Shown: positions 1 to 10,925, counted from the stretch's first letter. The stretch is 64,000 bases of DNA from Microbulbifer bruguierae (GCF_029869925.1 NZ_CP118605.1:1800001-1864000); one strand, 5' to 3'. Notes: a model not told the origin generated them from the letters alone. A program made the numbers and translations.

Positions 1-456
<456 letters not shown>

Positions 457-487
457 TTACTTCCTGGTTAATGTGCTTTGAATATCT

Positions 488-509
488 TTTCCGGGGAATT
501 ACCCGGAAA
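488..509 (-). other. Hairpin between ilvN and ilvC
   Basis: A perfect 8-bp inverted repeat (TTTCCGGG / CCCGGAAA) with a 6-base loop sits between ilvN and ilvC. On the transcribed minus strand no run of T follows, so it is not a classical terminator. It could be a processing or stability element that changes ilvC levels relative to ilvBN. The structure is seen in sequence; the role is inferred. Confidence 0.45.
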
Positions 510-524
510 CTTTTACTTCGACGC

Positions 525-1016
525 TCAAATACTGAGTATTTTTTCGCCTCGGGCGATTCCGGAAACACCAGAGCGAACCACTTCCATAATGGTGTGCTCG
601 CCCAGCGCCTGTAAGAAAGCGTCCAGTTTTTCGCTGGTACCCGATACCTGTACCGTGTACATATTGCTGGTGACGTCCACGATCTGGCCACGGAAGATGT
701 CCACACTGCGTTTGACCTCATCCCGCTGAGCACCGGACGCGCGCACCTTCACGAGCAATAGTTCGCGCTCAATATGTGAACCTTCAGTGAGATCCACAAG
801 CTTTACCACATCGATCAACTTGTTCAGATTTTTGGTGATCTGTTCGATCTTGTGGTCGTCCCCTATGGTCGTCAACGTCAGGCGCGACAGAGTCGCATCC
901 TCGGTTGGCGCTACCGTGAGGCTTTCGATGTTGTAGCCTCGCTGGGAAAACAGACCAACCACCCGTGACAACGCACCAGGTTCATTCTCCATCAGAACTG
1001 AAATTATTCTGCGCAT
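525..1016 (-). CDS. ilvN: Acetolactate synthase small (regulatory) subunit
   Basis: Regulatory subunit of acetohydroxyacid synthase; it binds the large subunit IlvB and gives valine feedback inhibition. The 163-residue protein starts MRRIISVLMENEPGALSRVV, the typical N-terminal ACT domain (about residues 3-75, with QRGYNIESLTVAPTED), followed by the C-terminal ALS-type ACT domain ending in SGVSGIARGEKILSI. The open frame extends 20 codons further upstream, but those codons overlap ilvB, while ATG at 1016 fits family length and follows ilvB by 13 bases. It is cotranscribed with ilvB and ilvC. The type resembles the IlvH branch of enzymes; the symbol ilvH would be equally acceptable. Confidence 0.96.
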   Translation of the reverse strand: MRRIISVLMENEPGALSRVVGLFSQRGYNIESLTVAPTEDATLSRLTLTTIGDDHKIEQITKNLNKLIDVVKLVDLTEGSHIERELLLVKVRASGAQRDEVKRSVDIFRGQIVDVTSNMYTVQVSGTSEKLDAFLQALGEHTIMEVVRSGVSGIARGEKILSI

Positions 1017-1029
1017 TCTGCCTACCCCC

Positions 1030-2766
1030 TTACGTCCGTTCCGTCTTGCTAAGCCACATATCCCGCATGGAGCCACTGGGCATGACCTGCATGGGATAAA
1101 CGTGTTCTGACGGATCGACGTAAACGTCGATAAACACCGTGCGATCCTTGATCGCGAAAGCTTCGGTCAATTTGCCGTGCAGCTCATCGCGGTGCTCAAT
1201 CTTCATTCCGAGATGCCCGTACGCTTCTGCCAGCTTGATAAAGTCCGGCAGAGACTCCTCATAGACACTGTTGGAGAGGCGACCTTCGTACTGCATTTCC
1301 TGCCACTGCTTCACCATACCCAGAGCCTGGTTATTCAGACACAGAATTTTTACTGGCAAATTGTACTGGGTCGCAGTTGACAGCTCCTGGATACACATCT
1401 GGATACTGCCTTCCCCGGTCACACACACCACTTCAGAATCCGGGAATGCCATCTTCACCCCCAGCGCCGCCGGCAGGCCAAAGCCCATGGTGCCAAGACC
1501 GCCGGAGTTGATCCAGCGACGAGGCTTATCGAACAGATAGTACTGCGCGGCAAACATCTGGTGCTGGCCAACATCTGAGGTTACATAAGCATCGCCATTG
1601 GTGATCTGGTGTACCGCGCTGATCACCTCCTGAGGCATGATCATGTCGCCGTCGGTGCGATAACGGGGGGCGGTGTACAGGCCGTGGCGCTCACGCCAGT
1701 CGTCGATCTGACGCCACCAGTCCACGATAGCCGACTGATCCGGCATCTCTTTCGAGGCCTTGAGCATTTCCAGCATTTCAGCCAACACCGACTGCACGGT
1801 GCCTACGATCGGCACATCCGCAGTAATGGTTTTGGAAATAGATGCAGGGTCCACGTCAATATGAATGACCTTGGCACCGGGGCAGAACTTGCTCGGGGTA
1901 TTGGTAACCCGGTCGTCAAAGCGCGCACCCACCGCAAAAATTACATCGGCGTGATGCATCGCGGTATTGGCTTCAAAAGTACCGTGCATACCCAGCATAC
2001 CCAGGAAGCGCTTGTCGGTACCCGGGTAGGCACCCAGCCCCATCAGCGTATTGGTAACCGGGTAATTCAGACGCTGGGCCAGCTCGGTCAACAACTCGGC
2101 GCCGTCTCCCTGCACCACACCACCACCGGCATAGATTACCGGGCGCTTGGCAGACAGAAGAAGCGCTACCGCCTTGCGAATCTGGCCGGTATGGCCTTTA
2201 CCCGCCGGGGTATAGGAGCGCATGCGCAACTTTTCCGGAAATTTATACGGAAAACGGTCGACCGGATTGGTGATGTCTTTAGGAACATCAATCACCACAG
2301 GGCCCGGACGGCCGGTAGAGGCAATAAAGAAGGCTTTTTTGACAATCTCGGGGATTTCTTCCGCATTTTTGACCAGGAAGCTGTGCTTCACGATCGGTCG
2401 CGAACAGCCAACCATATCGGTTTCCTGAAAGGCATCTTCACCAATCTTGTCCGAGGGCACCTGACCGGAGATCACCACCATCGGAATAGAATCCATATAA
2501 GCGGTGGCGATACCGGTGATCGCATTGGTGGCACCTGGGCCTGAAGTGACCAGTACCACACCGGTCTTGCCGGTAGCACGGGCATAGCCGTCAGCAGCAT
2601 GGGTCGCGCCCTGCTCATGACGCACCAGAACATGCTTGATGCCTTTCTGCCGGAAGATGGCATCGTAAATATGCAGTGCCGAACCGCCGGGATAGCCGAA
2701 TATCAGGTCTACCCCTTCATCCTGCAGCGCGCGAACCAACATATCGCCGCCGGAGAGTAATTCCAC
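1030..2766 (-). CDS. ilvB: Acetolactate synthase large (catalytic) subunit
   Basis: ThDP- and FAD-dependent enzyme that condenses two pyruvates, or pyruvate with 2-ketobutyrate, as the first step of branched-chain amino acid synthesis. At 578 residues it is close to the usual 570-590. The GTG start at 2766 gives [20 protein letters not shown], matching the family N-terminus, and is preceded by GAGGGGG; a TTG eight codons further upstream keeps the frame open but is less likely. The catalytic glutamate is in [15 protein letters not shown] (Glu51). The ThDP/metal motif reads [14 protein letters not shown], with Glu where GDG is usual; I recall the same variant in Pseudomonas enzymes, so I do not read it as loss of function. 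First gene of the ilvBNC operon. Confidence 0.96.
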   Translation of the reverse strand: MELLSGGDMLVRALQDEGVDLIFGYPGGSALHIYDAIFRQKGIKHVLVRHEQGATHAADGYARATGKTGVVLVTSGPGATNAITGIATAYMDSIPMVVISGQVPSDKIGEDAFQETDMVGCSRPIVKHSFLVKNAEEIPEIVKKAFFIASTGRPGPVVIDVPKDITNPVDRFPYKFPEKLRMRSYTPAGKGHTGQIRKAVALLLSAKRPVIYAGGGVVQGDGAELLTELAQRLNYPVTNTLMGLGAYPGTDKRFLGMLGMHGTFEANTAMHHADVIFAVGARFDDRVTNTPSKFCPGAKVIHIDVDPASISKTITADVPIVGTVQSVLAEMLEMLKASKEMPDQSAIVDWWRQIDDWRERHGLYTAPRYRTDGDMIMPQEVISAVHQITNGDAYVTSDVGQHQMFAAQYYLFDKPRRWINSGGLGTMGFGLPAALGVKMAFPDSEVVCVTGEGSIQMCIQELSTATQYNLPVKILCLNNQALGMVKQWQEMQYEGRLSNSVYEESLPDFIKLAEAYGHLGMKIEHRDELHGKLTEAFAIKDRTVFIDVYVDPSEHVYPMQVMPSGSMRDMWLSKTERT

Positions 2767-3289
2767 TTGAGCCCCCTCAAAATTTCTCAATTCTTAGGAT
2801 CCGCATCATCCAAATAGTCCAGAAAAACCGGTCGACGCGAAAGCCAGACGGCGATTCTAAAGGAAAAGCGTGATAAATATCAGCCTTTAACGCAGATTTA
2901 ACCCATTTTTTAGGATGGCTACGCTGTAACGACAATCTGCGCGGAGCAACCCGGTTGCGGAACCGAGGTTTTGAGCTCCAAGGCCTCCAGATGGGGAGGA
3001 CCTCCTCGACAGGAGGTGGCGGGTGCTTAACCCACCAGAGAACAGTGTGCGAACCACAGGGTGTTGCGGTGGCATCTACTTCGCCGAGTGAGCGGCAAAT
3101 TGTCCAGCTTGGTGACCAAGTGTCAACTGACTGTATGTCCAGCAGACGCCCTCATCGGCCAATGTCCGCGAATTTTGTTAACTCTGTAGCAACAATGCCG
3201 TTACAGCCCATTACAATCACGCGCAGGAATACGTTAATGTTACCGGGCAAGTAACAATTAGAATGACAGCAACACAAGGCAGTTTTCCC
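2767..3289. other. Long intergenic region with serial hairpins (ilvB / DUF4124 gene)
   Basis: This 523-base stretch separates divergent ilvB and the DUF4124 gene and has no convincing coding frame. It is rich in short palindromes: 2946-2958 (GCAACCCGGTTGC), four alternating segments at 2984-2988, 2995-2999, 3001-3005 and 3012-3016 (CCTCC/GGAGG/CCTCC/GGAGG) that can pair 1:2, 2:3 or 3:4, a hairpin around 3016-3035, and 3108-3120 (CTTGGTGACCAAG). The alternating pairs resemble an attenuator layout, but I see no leader peptide rich in Leu/Ile/Val codons and no T-run after the last hairpin. Confidence 0.5.
2907..2935 (-). promoter_or_regulatory. Possible sigma-70 promoter of ilvBNC
   Basis: On the minus strand TTGTCG and TAAAAA are separated by 17 bases, four of six matches each to the -35 and -10 consensus. 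This would give a leader of about 135 bases before the ilvB GTG. It is a weak match, chosen mainly for spacing and position. Confidence 0.3.
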
Positions 3290-3772
3290 ATGCGCACATT
3301 CATCACCACCCTGACCCTGGGCTTGAGCCTGGCAGCCGTCGTACATGCAGACGGCATCTACCGGTGGGTGGATGAGCAAGGCGTGGTGCACTTCAGCTCG
3401 CATCCGCCACAAAAGGAGGGGGTTGAAGTTGTCAAAGCGCCCAAGTCGGCGCGATTCCGGCAGTGGCAGCAAGAGCAGGACGCGCTGGCAGCACAACGAG
3501 CACTGGCCACCGCGTCAAAGCCGGAAGATGCCGTAGAGAGCACGGAAAGCCAGCAACAATCTGACAACCAGGACAGCCAGCAAGCCCTGAACAAAGCGGA
3601 AATGGCAGCCCGCGAACAGCGCTGCCGCAATGCCCAGCAGCATCTGCACGAGCTTGAGTCCCACGCCAGAGTGCGGGAAGTAGATGCCAGCGGAAATTAC
3701 CGCGTGCTGCCGGAAGAAGAGCGGCAGCAGCGTATCCGACAGGCCAAGCAGACACTGCAGAACAACTGCTAA
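3290..3772 (+). CDS. DUF4124 domain-containing exported protein
   Basis: Small secreted or periplasmic protein of unknown role. Residues 1-20 (MRTFITTLTLGLSLAAVVHA) form a signal peptide with a likely cut before DGIYRW. The DUF4124 signature YRWVDEQGVVHFSSHPP follows directly. The rest, to 160 residues, is charged and Gln/Glu-rich with a probable coiled coil and two cysteines (ERQ..RC near the middle of the C-terminal half and the terminal NNC). ATG at 3290 is preferred because it places the signal peptide at the very N-terminus; an ATG nine codons upstream is in frame. It is convergent with the RND transporter gene, 13 bases from that gene's stop. Confidence 0.8.
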   Translation: MRTFITTLTLGLSLAAVVHADGIYRWVDEQGVVHFSSHPPQKEGVEVVKAPKSARFRQWQQEQDALAAQRALATASKPEDAVESTESQQQSDNQDSQQALNKAEMAAREQRCRNAQQHLHELESHARVREVDASGNYRVLPEEERQQRIRQAKQTLQNNC

Positions 3773-3785
3773 ACCTGGCGCAGGG

Positions 3786-6700
3786 TCAATTCCGATCTGC
3801 GGCGGGGGCTTCGCCATCTGCCGCAGCCCCGCCGCTAGCTAGCCCACCTGGTCCAGTCACCACTGCAACTCCCCCTCGATAATCCCGCCCGAGAAACAGA
3901 TACATTGCCGGCACCACGAACAGTGTAAACACGGTGCCAATCGTCATACCGGATGCGACCACCAACCCCATCGCAAAGCGCGCGCCACCTCCGGGACCTG
4001 CGGAAAGTAGCAGCGGCACCATCGCCAGCACCAGCGAAGCCGTTGTCATCAGGATCGGGCGCAAGCGGATGGCGGCAGCCTCTTCGATGGCGTCCCGCTT
4101 ACTTCTCCCCTGTATCTGCAGTTGATTGGCAAATTCGACAATCAGGATGCCATGTTTGGTAATAACCCCGATCAGGGTAACCAGTCCTACCTGGGTATAA
4201 ATATTCAGGGTTGTCAGCCCCAGGCTGACAAAGATCATCGCCCCACACACGCTCATGGGCACGGTCACCAACATGATCAGAGGGTCTCTCCAGGATTCAA
4301 ACTGAGCCGCCAGCACCAGATAAATCACGATCAGCGCAAAGAAAAAAGTCTGCAACAGGTCCGAGCCCTCGTGCTTGAACTGTCGCGACTGACCGGAATA
4401 GTCGGTGGAATATTCTCGCGGCAATACTTCCGTCGCGGCAGATTCCAGCACCCCAAGCGCCTCCCCCAATGGCACTCCCGGTCTGGGCACGCCAGAAATG
4501 GTCACGGCATTCAATTGCTGGAACCGCTTGAGTTGCTGTGGCTCTACGGTCTCCTCAAGGCGGACCAATGTGGACAAAGGTACGAGAGAGCCGTCACCGG
4601 CGCGGATGTAATATTGCTCCAGCTGGTCGCCGGTCAGCCGCTCCGCGCGCACGACCTGGGGAATCACCTTGTAGCTGCGATTTTCCAGCGAAAAGCGGTT
4701 TGTATAGGCACCGGACATCATCGCCCCCAGCTCCCGCGCCACATCGGCCATGGTGATTCCGATGGAAGCCGCTTTGTCGCGATCAACAATCACCGACAGT
4801 CGGGGCTTGTCCAGTTTCAGATCCGCATCGAGGAAGATAAACCGCCGACTTGCCAGGCCCCGCGTCATGATGTCATCGGCGAAGCTGGCAAGATTGGCAA
4901 TCGGCTCGGTAGTGCCGATCACAAACTCGACCGGCAGCCTTCCACCGGCAGTGGGCAGGCTGGGCGGCACAAAGGTCGCAATCTTCAGCCCGGCGATCTG
5001 CGATACCTCACCGGCAATAATCGCCTGCATTTCCTGAGTATCTTTGTCCCGCTCTGTCCAGGGAGATAACACAAAACCCGCAATTGCGCTGTTAGTACTG
5101 TTACCCGCCCCACCGACACCATTGAGCAGGAACAGGTTTTCCACTTCAGGGTGACGATCGCGAACGCCATTGATTTCATCGGTGAACTGCTCCACGTAGT
5201 CCAGCGTTGCATAAGAGTCGGCACTGGCAATCCCCAACACGAACCCGCGATCCTCTTTTGGCTCCAGTTCACTGGGCGAGGTAACAAAGAGAAAAAAACA
5301 ACTGGTGAGAACAATTAGGCCAAAAACCAGAATTACCAGACGATCATCCAGCGCACCGTGCAACCACCGCCGATAGCCGGACTCCAGCCCGTGCAAACTT
5401 CTTTGCAGCCAGACTTCAAGGCGATTACCGCGTTTTCCTTCTTCCGCCCGCAGCACTCTGGCCGCCATCATCGGTGACAATGTCAGAGCCACGACGCCAG
5501 ACAGCAACACCGCCCCCGCCAGAGAAAAGGCAAACTCCACAAACAGGGTACCGGTAAGCCCCCCCAGAAACCCGATCGGCAGGTACACCGCAATCAGTGT
5601 CGTGGTCATGGCGACGATGGGCCATGCCAGCTCCCGGGCACCTTTGAGCGCAGCCTCCTGAGGTGTCATTCCTTCTTCGATATGCCGATGCACGTTCTCA
5701 AGCACAATAATCGCATCGTCCACCACAATACCGATTGCCAGCACCATCGCCAGTAGCGTCAACAGATTGATGGAAAAGCCCATCAACAACATCAGGAACA
5801 GTGCACCAACCAAGGACAGCGGCACCGCCACCGCAGGAATAATGACACTGCGCAACGAGCCGAGAAACAGATAGATAACCACGATCACAATCAGCACCGC
5901 CTCAGCGATGGTCTTCACCACCTCGTTGATGGAGTCCTGAATATACTCGGTGCTGTCGTAGGGAATTTCCCCCAGCATGCCTTCTGGTAACTGTGGAAAT
6001 ATCTCGCCGCGGAGTTTGTCACGCACCGCAGCAATGACTTCCAGAGCATTGGCATCCGGGGCAACTTCCACCGCCACAAAGGTGGCGGAGCGACCGTTGA
6101 AAGTCACAGAAGTATCGTAGGATTCGGAGCCGAGTTCGATCTCCGCCACATCCTCAAGGCGCACCAGCTGATCACCATCGGCACGCACCACCAGTTTGCG
6201 GAACTGCTGCACCGATGCGATATCCGTATCGGCGCGAATATCCATCGCCACCCTGGTACCTTTGGTGCTCCCCACCGAAGCCAGTACATTGTTCTGCCGC
6301 AGCGCGTTGCTCACATCCCCCGCGGTAACGCCCTGCGCCGCCATCTCACCCGGCCTGAGCCACACGCGCATTGCGAAGGTACGATTACCCAGAAGCTCCG
6401 CACGCTGGACCCCGGCCACAGTGGAAAGCTTGGGTTGCACTACGCGAGTGATGTAATCGGTAATCTGGTTGTTATCGAGAATTTCGGAAGAAAAGGACAG
6501 GTACATGGCAGCGATGGTTTCCCCTACCGCCAACTCCACCGTGGAGTCTTCTGACTCCAGCGGCAATTCATTGCGCAGCTTGTTGACCTTGGCCACGACC
6601 TGGGTGAGCACTTCATTCGGGTCGTAATCCAGCCGCACATAGGCCTGAATCACGGAAATACCCTGCAAACTGGTGGAAACGATATAGTCCAGGCCATCGG

Positions 6701-6920
6701 CGCTGGCGATTTCCTGCTCCACCGGCGTTGTGATAAAGCCCTGGATCAGGTCCGCGTCCGCGCCCACATACACAGTGCTCACGGTGATCACCGCATTTTC
6801 CAGCTCCGGGTACTGGCGGACATTGAGCTCGCTCGCCGAGCGCAGTCCGAGTAAAAAAATAAACAGACTGACCACGCAGGCCAGCACCGGATTTCGGATA
6901 AAAATATCGGTGAATTTCAC
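3786..6920 (-). CDS. RND-family multidrug efflux transporter (inner-membrane pump)
   Basis: Proton-driven inner-membrane pump of the HAE1/AcrB type, exporting hydrophobic drugs or envelope compounds through a tripartite complex. The 1044-residue length is normal. GTG at 6920, preceded by AGGGAT, gives MKFTDIFIRNPVLACVVSLF, the usual N-terminus; a TTG eight codons upstream is less likely. The proton-relay pair is visible in TM4 (AIGIVVDDAIIVLENVHRHI), and two homologous halves each contain a large periplasmic loop and six membrane spans (second half near FFALIVIYLVLAAQFESW). It lies 29 bases after the adaptor gene and is surely cotranscribed with it. No outer-membrane channel gene is beside it, so a TolC-like partner must be elsewhere. 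The substrate cannot be read from sequence. Confidence 0.93.
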   Translation of the reverse strand: MKFTDIFIRNPVLACVVSLFIFLLGLRSASELNVRQYPELENAVITVSTVYVGADADLIQGFITTPVEQEIASADGLDYIVSTSLQGISVIQAYVRLDYDPNEVLTQVVAKVNKLRNELPLESEDSTVELAVGETIAAMYLSFSSEILDNNQITDYITRVVQPKLSTVAGVQRAELLGNRTFAMRVWLRPGEMAAQGVTAGDVSNALRQNNVLASVGSTKGTRVAMDIRADTDIASVQQFRKLVVRADGDQLVRLEDVAEIELGSESYDTSVTFNGRSATFVAVEVAPDANALEVIAAVRDKLRGEIFPQLPEGMLGEIPYDSTEYIQDSINEVVKTIAEAVLIVIVVIYLFLGSLRSVIIPAVAVPLSLVGALFLMLLMGFSINLLTLLAMVLAIGIVVDDAIIVLENVHRHIEEGMTPQEAALKGARELAWPIVAMTTTLIAVYLPIGFLGGLTGTLFVEFAFSLAGAVLLSGVVALTLSPMMAARVLRAEEGKRGNRLEVWLQRSLHGLESGYRRWLHGALDDRLVILVFGLIVLTSCFFLFVTSPSELEPKEDRGFVLGIASADSYATLDYVEQFTDEINGVRDRHPEVENLFLLNGVGGAGNSTNSAIAGFVLSPWTERDKDTQEMQAIIAGEVSQIAGLKIATFVPPSLPTAGGRLPVEFVIGTTEPIANLASFADDIMTRGLASRRFIFLDADLKLDKPRLSVIVDRDKAASIGITMADVARELGAMMSGAYTNRFSLENRSYKVIPQVVRAERLTGDQLEQYYIRAGDGSLVPLSTLVRLEETVEPQQLKRFQQLNAVTISGVPRPGVPLGEALGVLESAATEVLPREYSTDYSGQSRQFKHEGSDLLQTFFFALIVIYLVLAAQFESWRDPLIMLVTVPMSVCGAMIFVSLGLTTLNIYTQVGLVTLIGVITKHGILIVEFANQLQIQGRSKRDAIEEAAAIRLRPILMTTASLVLAMVPLLLSAGPGGGARFAMGLVVASGMTIGTVFTLFVVPAMYLFLGRDYRGGVAVVTGPGGLASGGAAADGEAPAADRN

Positions 6921-6949
6921 ACGGCATCCCTGCCTGCAGTCCAACGCCG

Positions 6950-8137
6950 CTAGCTGTTATCCGGCGTCGGATTCAGATTCTCTGGTAGAGGACTGGTATT
7001 GTTGATGATCACCCCACCCTCGTTGCGCAGTTTGAGCAGGCCGCTGGTCGCCACCTGTTCGCCCTCCCTTACGCCCTCGATAATTTCAATAAGATCACCG
7101 CGTTCTTCCCCGGTCTTCACAAAGCGCTTCACCGCAATCCACTGGGGCGCCTGCGCAGATGGCGCCACGGCTTTGTTATTGGTGGATTCCGCAAGGGCGG
7201 ACTTTGCCGGGCGAACAATAAATACCGCATTGCCATAGGGAGCGAAGCTGATTGCGGTGCGGGGTACAACGAGTACGCTGCGAAACTTTTCCACCTTGAC
7301 GGCTACGTCTGCAAACATACCGGGCCGCAGCTTGCGCTCTGGGTTTTGCAGGGTGGCCTGCAGTAAGAACGTGCGATTGGCAGGATCAATCGATGGATCG
7401 ATAGCGGTGATTCGTCCGGAAAAATTCTGCCCGGGGATGGCAGCGGCTGTCAGCTCGACCCCCTGCCCTTCCTTTACCCGGGAGAAATCCTGCTCGGACA
7501 GGGAAAAATCCACGTAAATCGGATGCAATTGTTGCAGCGATACCACAGGGTCGCCGGGTGCCACATTCTGACCCAGGTCAACTTGGCGAATTCCTAGCTG
7601 ACCGGAAAATGGCGCCGTGATACTGCGCTCGCTGATGGTGGCCCGCTGTACTGCCAGATTAGCGAGCACCTGGTCCTGAGTGGCCTGAGCCTGGTCGAGC
7701 TCGCGCAGGGTGGCCACGCCTTTTTTGTAAAGCGCGGAAATACGCTTGAAGTCCCGTTCAGCAAGCCGGCGTTCGGCTTCCAGCACTTCGATCTGAGCAG
7801 TTTCTGGCAGAGCGCTCAGCTCCGCCAGCAACGCCCCCTTATCCACGAACTGTCCGGACTCGAAATAAATGGCTTTGACTTCACCCTGGGCCTGGGTGGT
7901 GACATTGACGCCATTGATGGCGCGCATGCTGCCGACCGCACTCAACCGGGTCTGCCAGCGCTGCTGCTCGACAGGGGCAGTAGTAACGGTGGCAGGGGGC
8001 AGCGACATGTTATCCATAAACTGGTTCATCATGTAGCGGCCGAAAAATTTGAAACCGAAGATACCTCCGAACACCACAAGGCAGCCGAGCAGCATCCACA
8101 TCATGCGCCGGTTAAACAGCTGCCTTGCCAATGCCAT
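6950..8137 (-). CDS. RND efflux periplasmic adaptor (membrane fusion protein)
   Basis: Links the RND pump to an outer-membrane channel. At 395 residues it has an N-terminal membrane anchor (about residues 12-34, MMWMLLGCLVVFGGIFGFKF), a lipoyl half-motif (TTQAQGEVKAIYFESGQFVD), a coiled-coil hairpin (about 115-175, including AERRLAERDFKRISALYKKG), the second lipoyl half (ITAPFSGQLGIRQVDLGQNV) and beta-barrel domains (RPGMFADVAVKV). The C-terminus is Asn/Pro-rich. ATG at 8137 is followed by a basic segment before the anchor. It begins 57 bases after clpB on the same strand, so stress-induced read-through from clpB is possible but unproven. Confidence 0.92.
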   Translation of the reverse strand: MALARQLFNRRMMWMLLGCLVVFGGIFGFKFFGRYMMNQFMDNMSLPPATVTTAPVEQQRWQTRLSAVGSMRAINGVNVTTQAQGEVKAIYFESGQFVDKGALLAELSALPETAQIEVLEAERRLAERDFKRISALYKKGVATLRELDQAQATQDQVLANLAVQRATISERSITAPFSGQLGIRQVDLGQNVAPGDPVVSLQQLHPIYVDFSLSEQDFSRVKEGQGVELTAAAIPGQNFSGRITAIDPSIDPANRTFLLQATLQNPERKLRPGMFADVAVKVEKFRSVLVVPRTAISFAPYGNAVFIVRPAKSALAESTNNKAVAPSAQAPQWIAVKRFVKTGEERGDLIEIIEGVREGEQVATSGLLKLRNEGGVIINNTSPLPENLNPTPDNS

Positions 8138-8194
8138 ACATCAGTTCCATTGAAATCTGCCCGTCCGTGGGCCTCAGGTACTACCTATAAGCGA

Positions 8195-10801
8195 CTACTT
8201 ATTGAAGACGGCTTTATCTCCCTCAAGCGTCGCATGAATGGTATCCCCCGGTGCGAATTTACCGGAAAGCACATCCTGAGCCAGCGGGTTTTCCAGCCAC
8301 ATCTGAATCGCGCGCTTCAGCGGACGCGCGCCATATACTGGATCGAAGCCTACATCCGCCAGCTTATTCAGCAGATCCTCGGAAACATCCAGTTTCAGAT
8401 CGCGATCCGCCAGGCGTTTGCGCAGGTTCTGCAACTGGATCTCGGCGATGGAACGGACTTCGGCACGATTCAGCGGGTGGAACACCACCACCTCGTCGAT
8501 ACGATTGATCAGCTCCGGGCGGAAATGTTCGCCCACGACATTCATTACCGCCGCTTTCATCTGGCGATAGTGGATTTCGCTGTCGATCTCGTCATCGTCG
8601 CGGGCGCTGGCAAACTTCTGGATCAGGTCCGATCCGAGGTTAGACGTCATCACCACCACTGTGTTGCGGAAATCGACGGTGCGCCCCTGGCCATCGGTAA
8701 GGCGGCCGTCTTCCAGTACCTGCAGCAAAATATTGAATACATCCGGATGCGCCTTTTCCACCTCATCCAGCAGCAGCACGGAATAGGGTCTGCGCCGCAC
8801 CGCCTCGGTGAGGTAACCGCCCTCCTCGTAGCCGACATAGCCGGGCGGCGCTCCGATCAGGCGGGCGACGGAGTGCTTCTCCATAAACTCCGACATGTCG
8901 ATACGCACCATGGCGTCTTCGGTATCGAACAGGAAACCTGCCAGTGCCTTACACAGTTCGGTCTTGCCCACACCAGTGGGGCCGAGGAATAGGAAAGAAC
9001 CGTTGGGGCGATTGGGATCGGACAGCCCGGCGCGGGAGCGGCGCACGGCGTTCGACACAGCCTCCACCGCCTCGTCCTGACCGATAACACGGTGGTGCAG
9101 CGCGTCTTCCATCTTGAGCAGTTTTTCGCGCTCGCCTTCCAGCATTTTGGATACCGGGATTCCGGTCCAGCGGGAAACCACTTCCGCGACTTCCTCATCG
9201 GTAACGCGGTTGCGCAGCAACTGGTTTTCACTGGTGTCAGATGAGTCCGAGGCAATTTTCAGCTGCTTTTCAAGCTGTGGAATCACTCCGTACTGGATTT
9301 CGGACATGCGGGTTAGATCGCCGGCGCGGCGCGCGGCGTCCATATCCAGCTTGGCCTGTTCCAGCTTGTTCTTGATATCCGCACTGCCGGCGAGCTTGGC
9401 TTTTTCCGCTTTCCAGATTTCCTCGAGATCCGCGTATTCCTTTTCGATCTTGTCGATGTCTTCCTCGAGCTTCTGCAGTCGCTTAATCGCCGCCTCGTCG
9501 TCCTTATCTTTCTTCACCGCCTCGCGCTCAATCTTCAGCTGAATCAGGCGGCGCTCGAGTTTGTCCATCTCCTCCGGTTTGGAATCGATTTCCATACGGA
9601 TACGGCTCGCGGCCTCATCGATCAGATCGATAGCTTTGTCCGGCAGTTGGCGGTCGGTGATATAGCGCTGGGACAATTTGGTGGCGGCAATAATTGCGGA
9701 GTCGGTAATGTCCACACCGTGGTGAACTTCGTAGCGCTCCTTCAAACCGCGCAAAATCGCGATTGTGTCTTCTTCGGTGGGTTCGTCCACGAGCACCTTC
9801 TGGAAACGCCGCTCCAGCGCCGCGTCTTTTTCGATGTACTGGCGGTATTCATTTAGCGTCGTTGCGCCGACGCAGTGCAACTCGCCGCGAGCCAGCGCGG
9901 GCTTCAGCATATTACCCGCATCCATCGCGCCCTCGGCCTTGCCCGCGCCGACCATGGTGTGCAGTTCATCGATAAACAGAATGACGCGACCTTCCTGTTT
10001 GGACAGTTCGTTCAACACTGCCTTCAGGCGTTCCTCGAATTCACCGCGGAATTTCGCACCGGCCAGCAGAGCACCGAGATCCAGTGACAACAGGCGCTTG
10101 TCTTTCAAGCCCTCCGGCACCTCGCCGTTGACGATGCGCTGGGCGAGGCCTTCGACGATGGCCGTTTTGCCCACACCGGGCTCGCCGATCAGCACCGGAT
10201 TGTTTTTGGTGCGGCGCTGTAATACCTGAATGGTGCGGCGAATTTCATCGTCGCGGCCGATCACCGGGTCGAGCTTTCCGGCCTCGGCGCGGGCGGTTAA
10301 ATCCATGGTGTACTTGTCGAGTGCCTGACGCGCCTCTTCCGCCTGGGGATCGTTGACCTTTTCGCTGCCGCGGACTTTGGTGATGGCGTCCTGCAAGTGT
10401 TTTAGATCACCGTGGGCATTCAGAATTTTCGACACTTCGCCGGCGGCGGGATCGAAGGCGGCGAGCAGTACGGTTTCGCTGGCGATATAACTGTCGCCAT
10501 TTTTCTGGGCTTTTTTATCGGCCAGATTGAACAGGCGCATCAGTTCCTGCGACATGCCGACATCGCCGGTGGGTGTACTGACGGTGGGCAGATGGTCGAG
10601 GCGTTTGGCCAGGTCGTTGCGCAGGCCATTGATGTTAAATCCGGCCTGATTCAAAAACGCAGTGGTACTGCCATTGGACTGATCCAGCAGCGCCTGCAAT
10701 AAGTGTTCGGGATAAATCTGATTGTGGTCACGGCCAACGGCGATGGATTGTGCGTCGGCAATGGCGGCCTGCAGTGGGTTGGTCATCCGATCGATGCGCA
10801 T
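8195..10801 (-). CDS. clpB: ATP-dependent disaggregase ClpB
   Basis: Hexameric Hsp104-type AAA+ chaperone that, with DnaK, pulls proteins out of heat-induced aggregates. The 868 residues show the double Clp N domain (about 1-145), first AAA module with GEPGVGKTA (206-214), a long coiled-coil middle domain (about 400-530, repeated [22 protein letters not shown] heptads), the second AAA module with GPTGVGKTE near 608, and the pore loop [18 protein letters not shown]. The ATG at 10801 gives [19 protein letters not shown] and has AGGAGAGGG upstream. A sigma-32 type promoter lies about 100 bases upstream. Position next to pgeF-rluD-bamD matches P. aeruginosa. Confidence 0.98.
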   Translation of the reverse strand: MRIDRMTNPLQAAIADAQSIAVGRDHNQIYPEHLLQALLDQSNGSTTAFLNQAGFNINGLRNDLAKRLDHLPTVSTPTGDVGMSQELMRLFNLADKKAQKNGDSYIASETVLLAAFDPAAGEVSKILNAHGDLKHLQDAITKVRGSEKVNDPQAEEARQALDKYTMDLTARAEAGKLDPVIGRDDEIRRTIQVLQRRTKNNPVLIGEPGVGKTAIVEGLAQRIVNGEVPEGLKDKRLLSLDLGALLAGAKFRGEFEERLKAVLNELSKQEGRVILFIDELHTMVGAGKAEGAMDAGNMLKPALARGELHCVGATTLNEYRQYIEKDAALERRFQKVLVDEPTEEDTIAILRGLKERYEVHHGVDITDSAIIAATKLSQRYITDRQLPDKAIDLIDEAASRIRMEIDSKPEEMDKLERRLIQLKIEREAVKKDKDDEAAIKRLQKLEEDIDKIEKEYADLEEIWKAEKAKLAGSADIKNKLEQAKLDMDAARRAGDLTRMSEIQYGVIPQLEKQLKIASDSSDTSENQLLRNRVTDEEVAEVVSRWTGIPVSKMLEGEREKLLKMEDALHHRVIGQDEAVEAVSNAVRRSRAGLSDPNRPNGSFLFLGPTGVGKTELCKALAGFLFDTEDAMVRIDMSEFMEKHSVARLIGAPPGYVGYEEGGYLTEAVRRRPYSVLLLDEVEKAHPDVFNILLQVLEDGRLTDGQGRTVDFRNTVVVMTSNLGSDLIQKFASARDDDEIDSEIHYRQMKAAVMNVVGEHFRPELINRIDEVVVFHPLNRAEVRSIAEIQLQNLRKRLADRDLKLDVSEDLLNKLADVGFDPVYGARPLKRAIQMWLENPLAQDVLSGKFAPGDTIHATLEGDKAVFNK

Positions 10802-10897
10802 TGTGCTTATACCCTCTCCTGATCATTGACGCGCCGGACAAGAAGATAGACGACGCGCGGTAATGCAATGACGAATACAGTCTAGTGCTGATCAGTA

Positions 10898-10925
10898 ATT
10901 TGCGGGCTGGCGGCGGGATTTCAAG
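10898..10925 (-). promoter_or_regulatory. Heat-shock (sigma-32) promoter candidate for clpB
   Basis: On the minus strand a perfect CTTGAAA (-35) is followed after 13 bases by CCGCAAAT, which matches most positions of the sigma-32 -10 consensus CCCCATNT. It lies about 100 bases before the clpB start, a gene known to be heat-shock controlled in enterobacteria. The -35 match is exact, the -10 is partial. Confidence 0.6.

Noticed and set aside
2887..3075. 62-codon frame upstream of ilvB as an attenuation leader peptide
   Set aside because: It has no run of Ile, Leu or Val codons, ends far from ilvB and shows no ribosome site.
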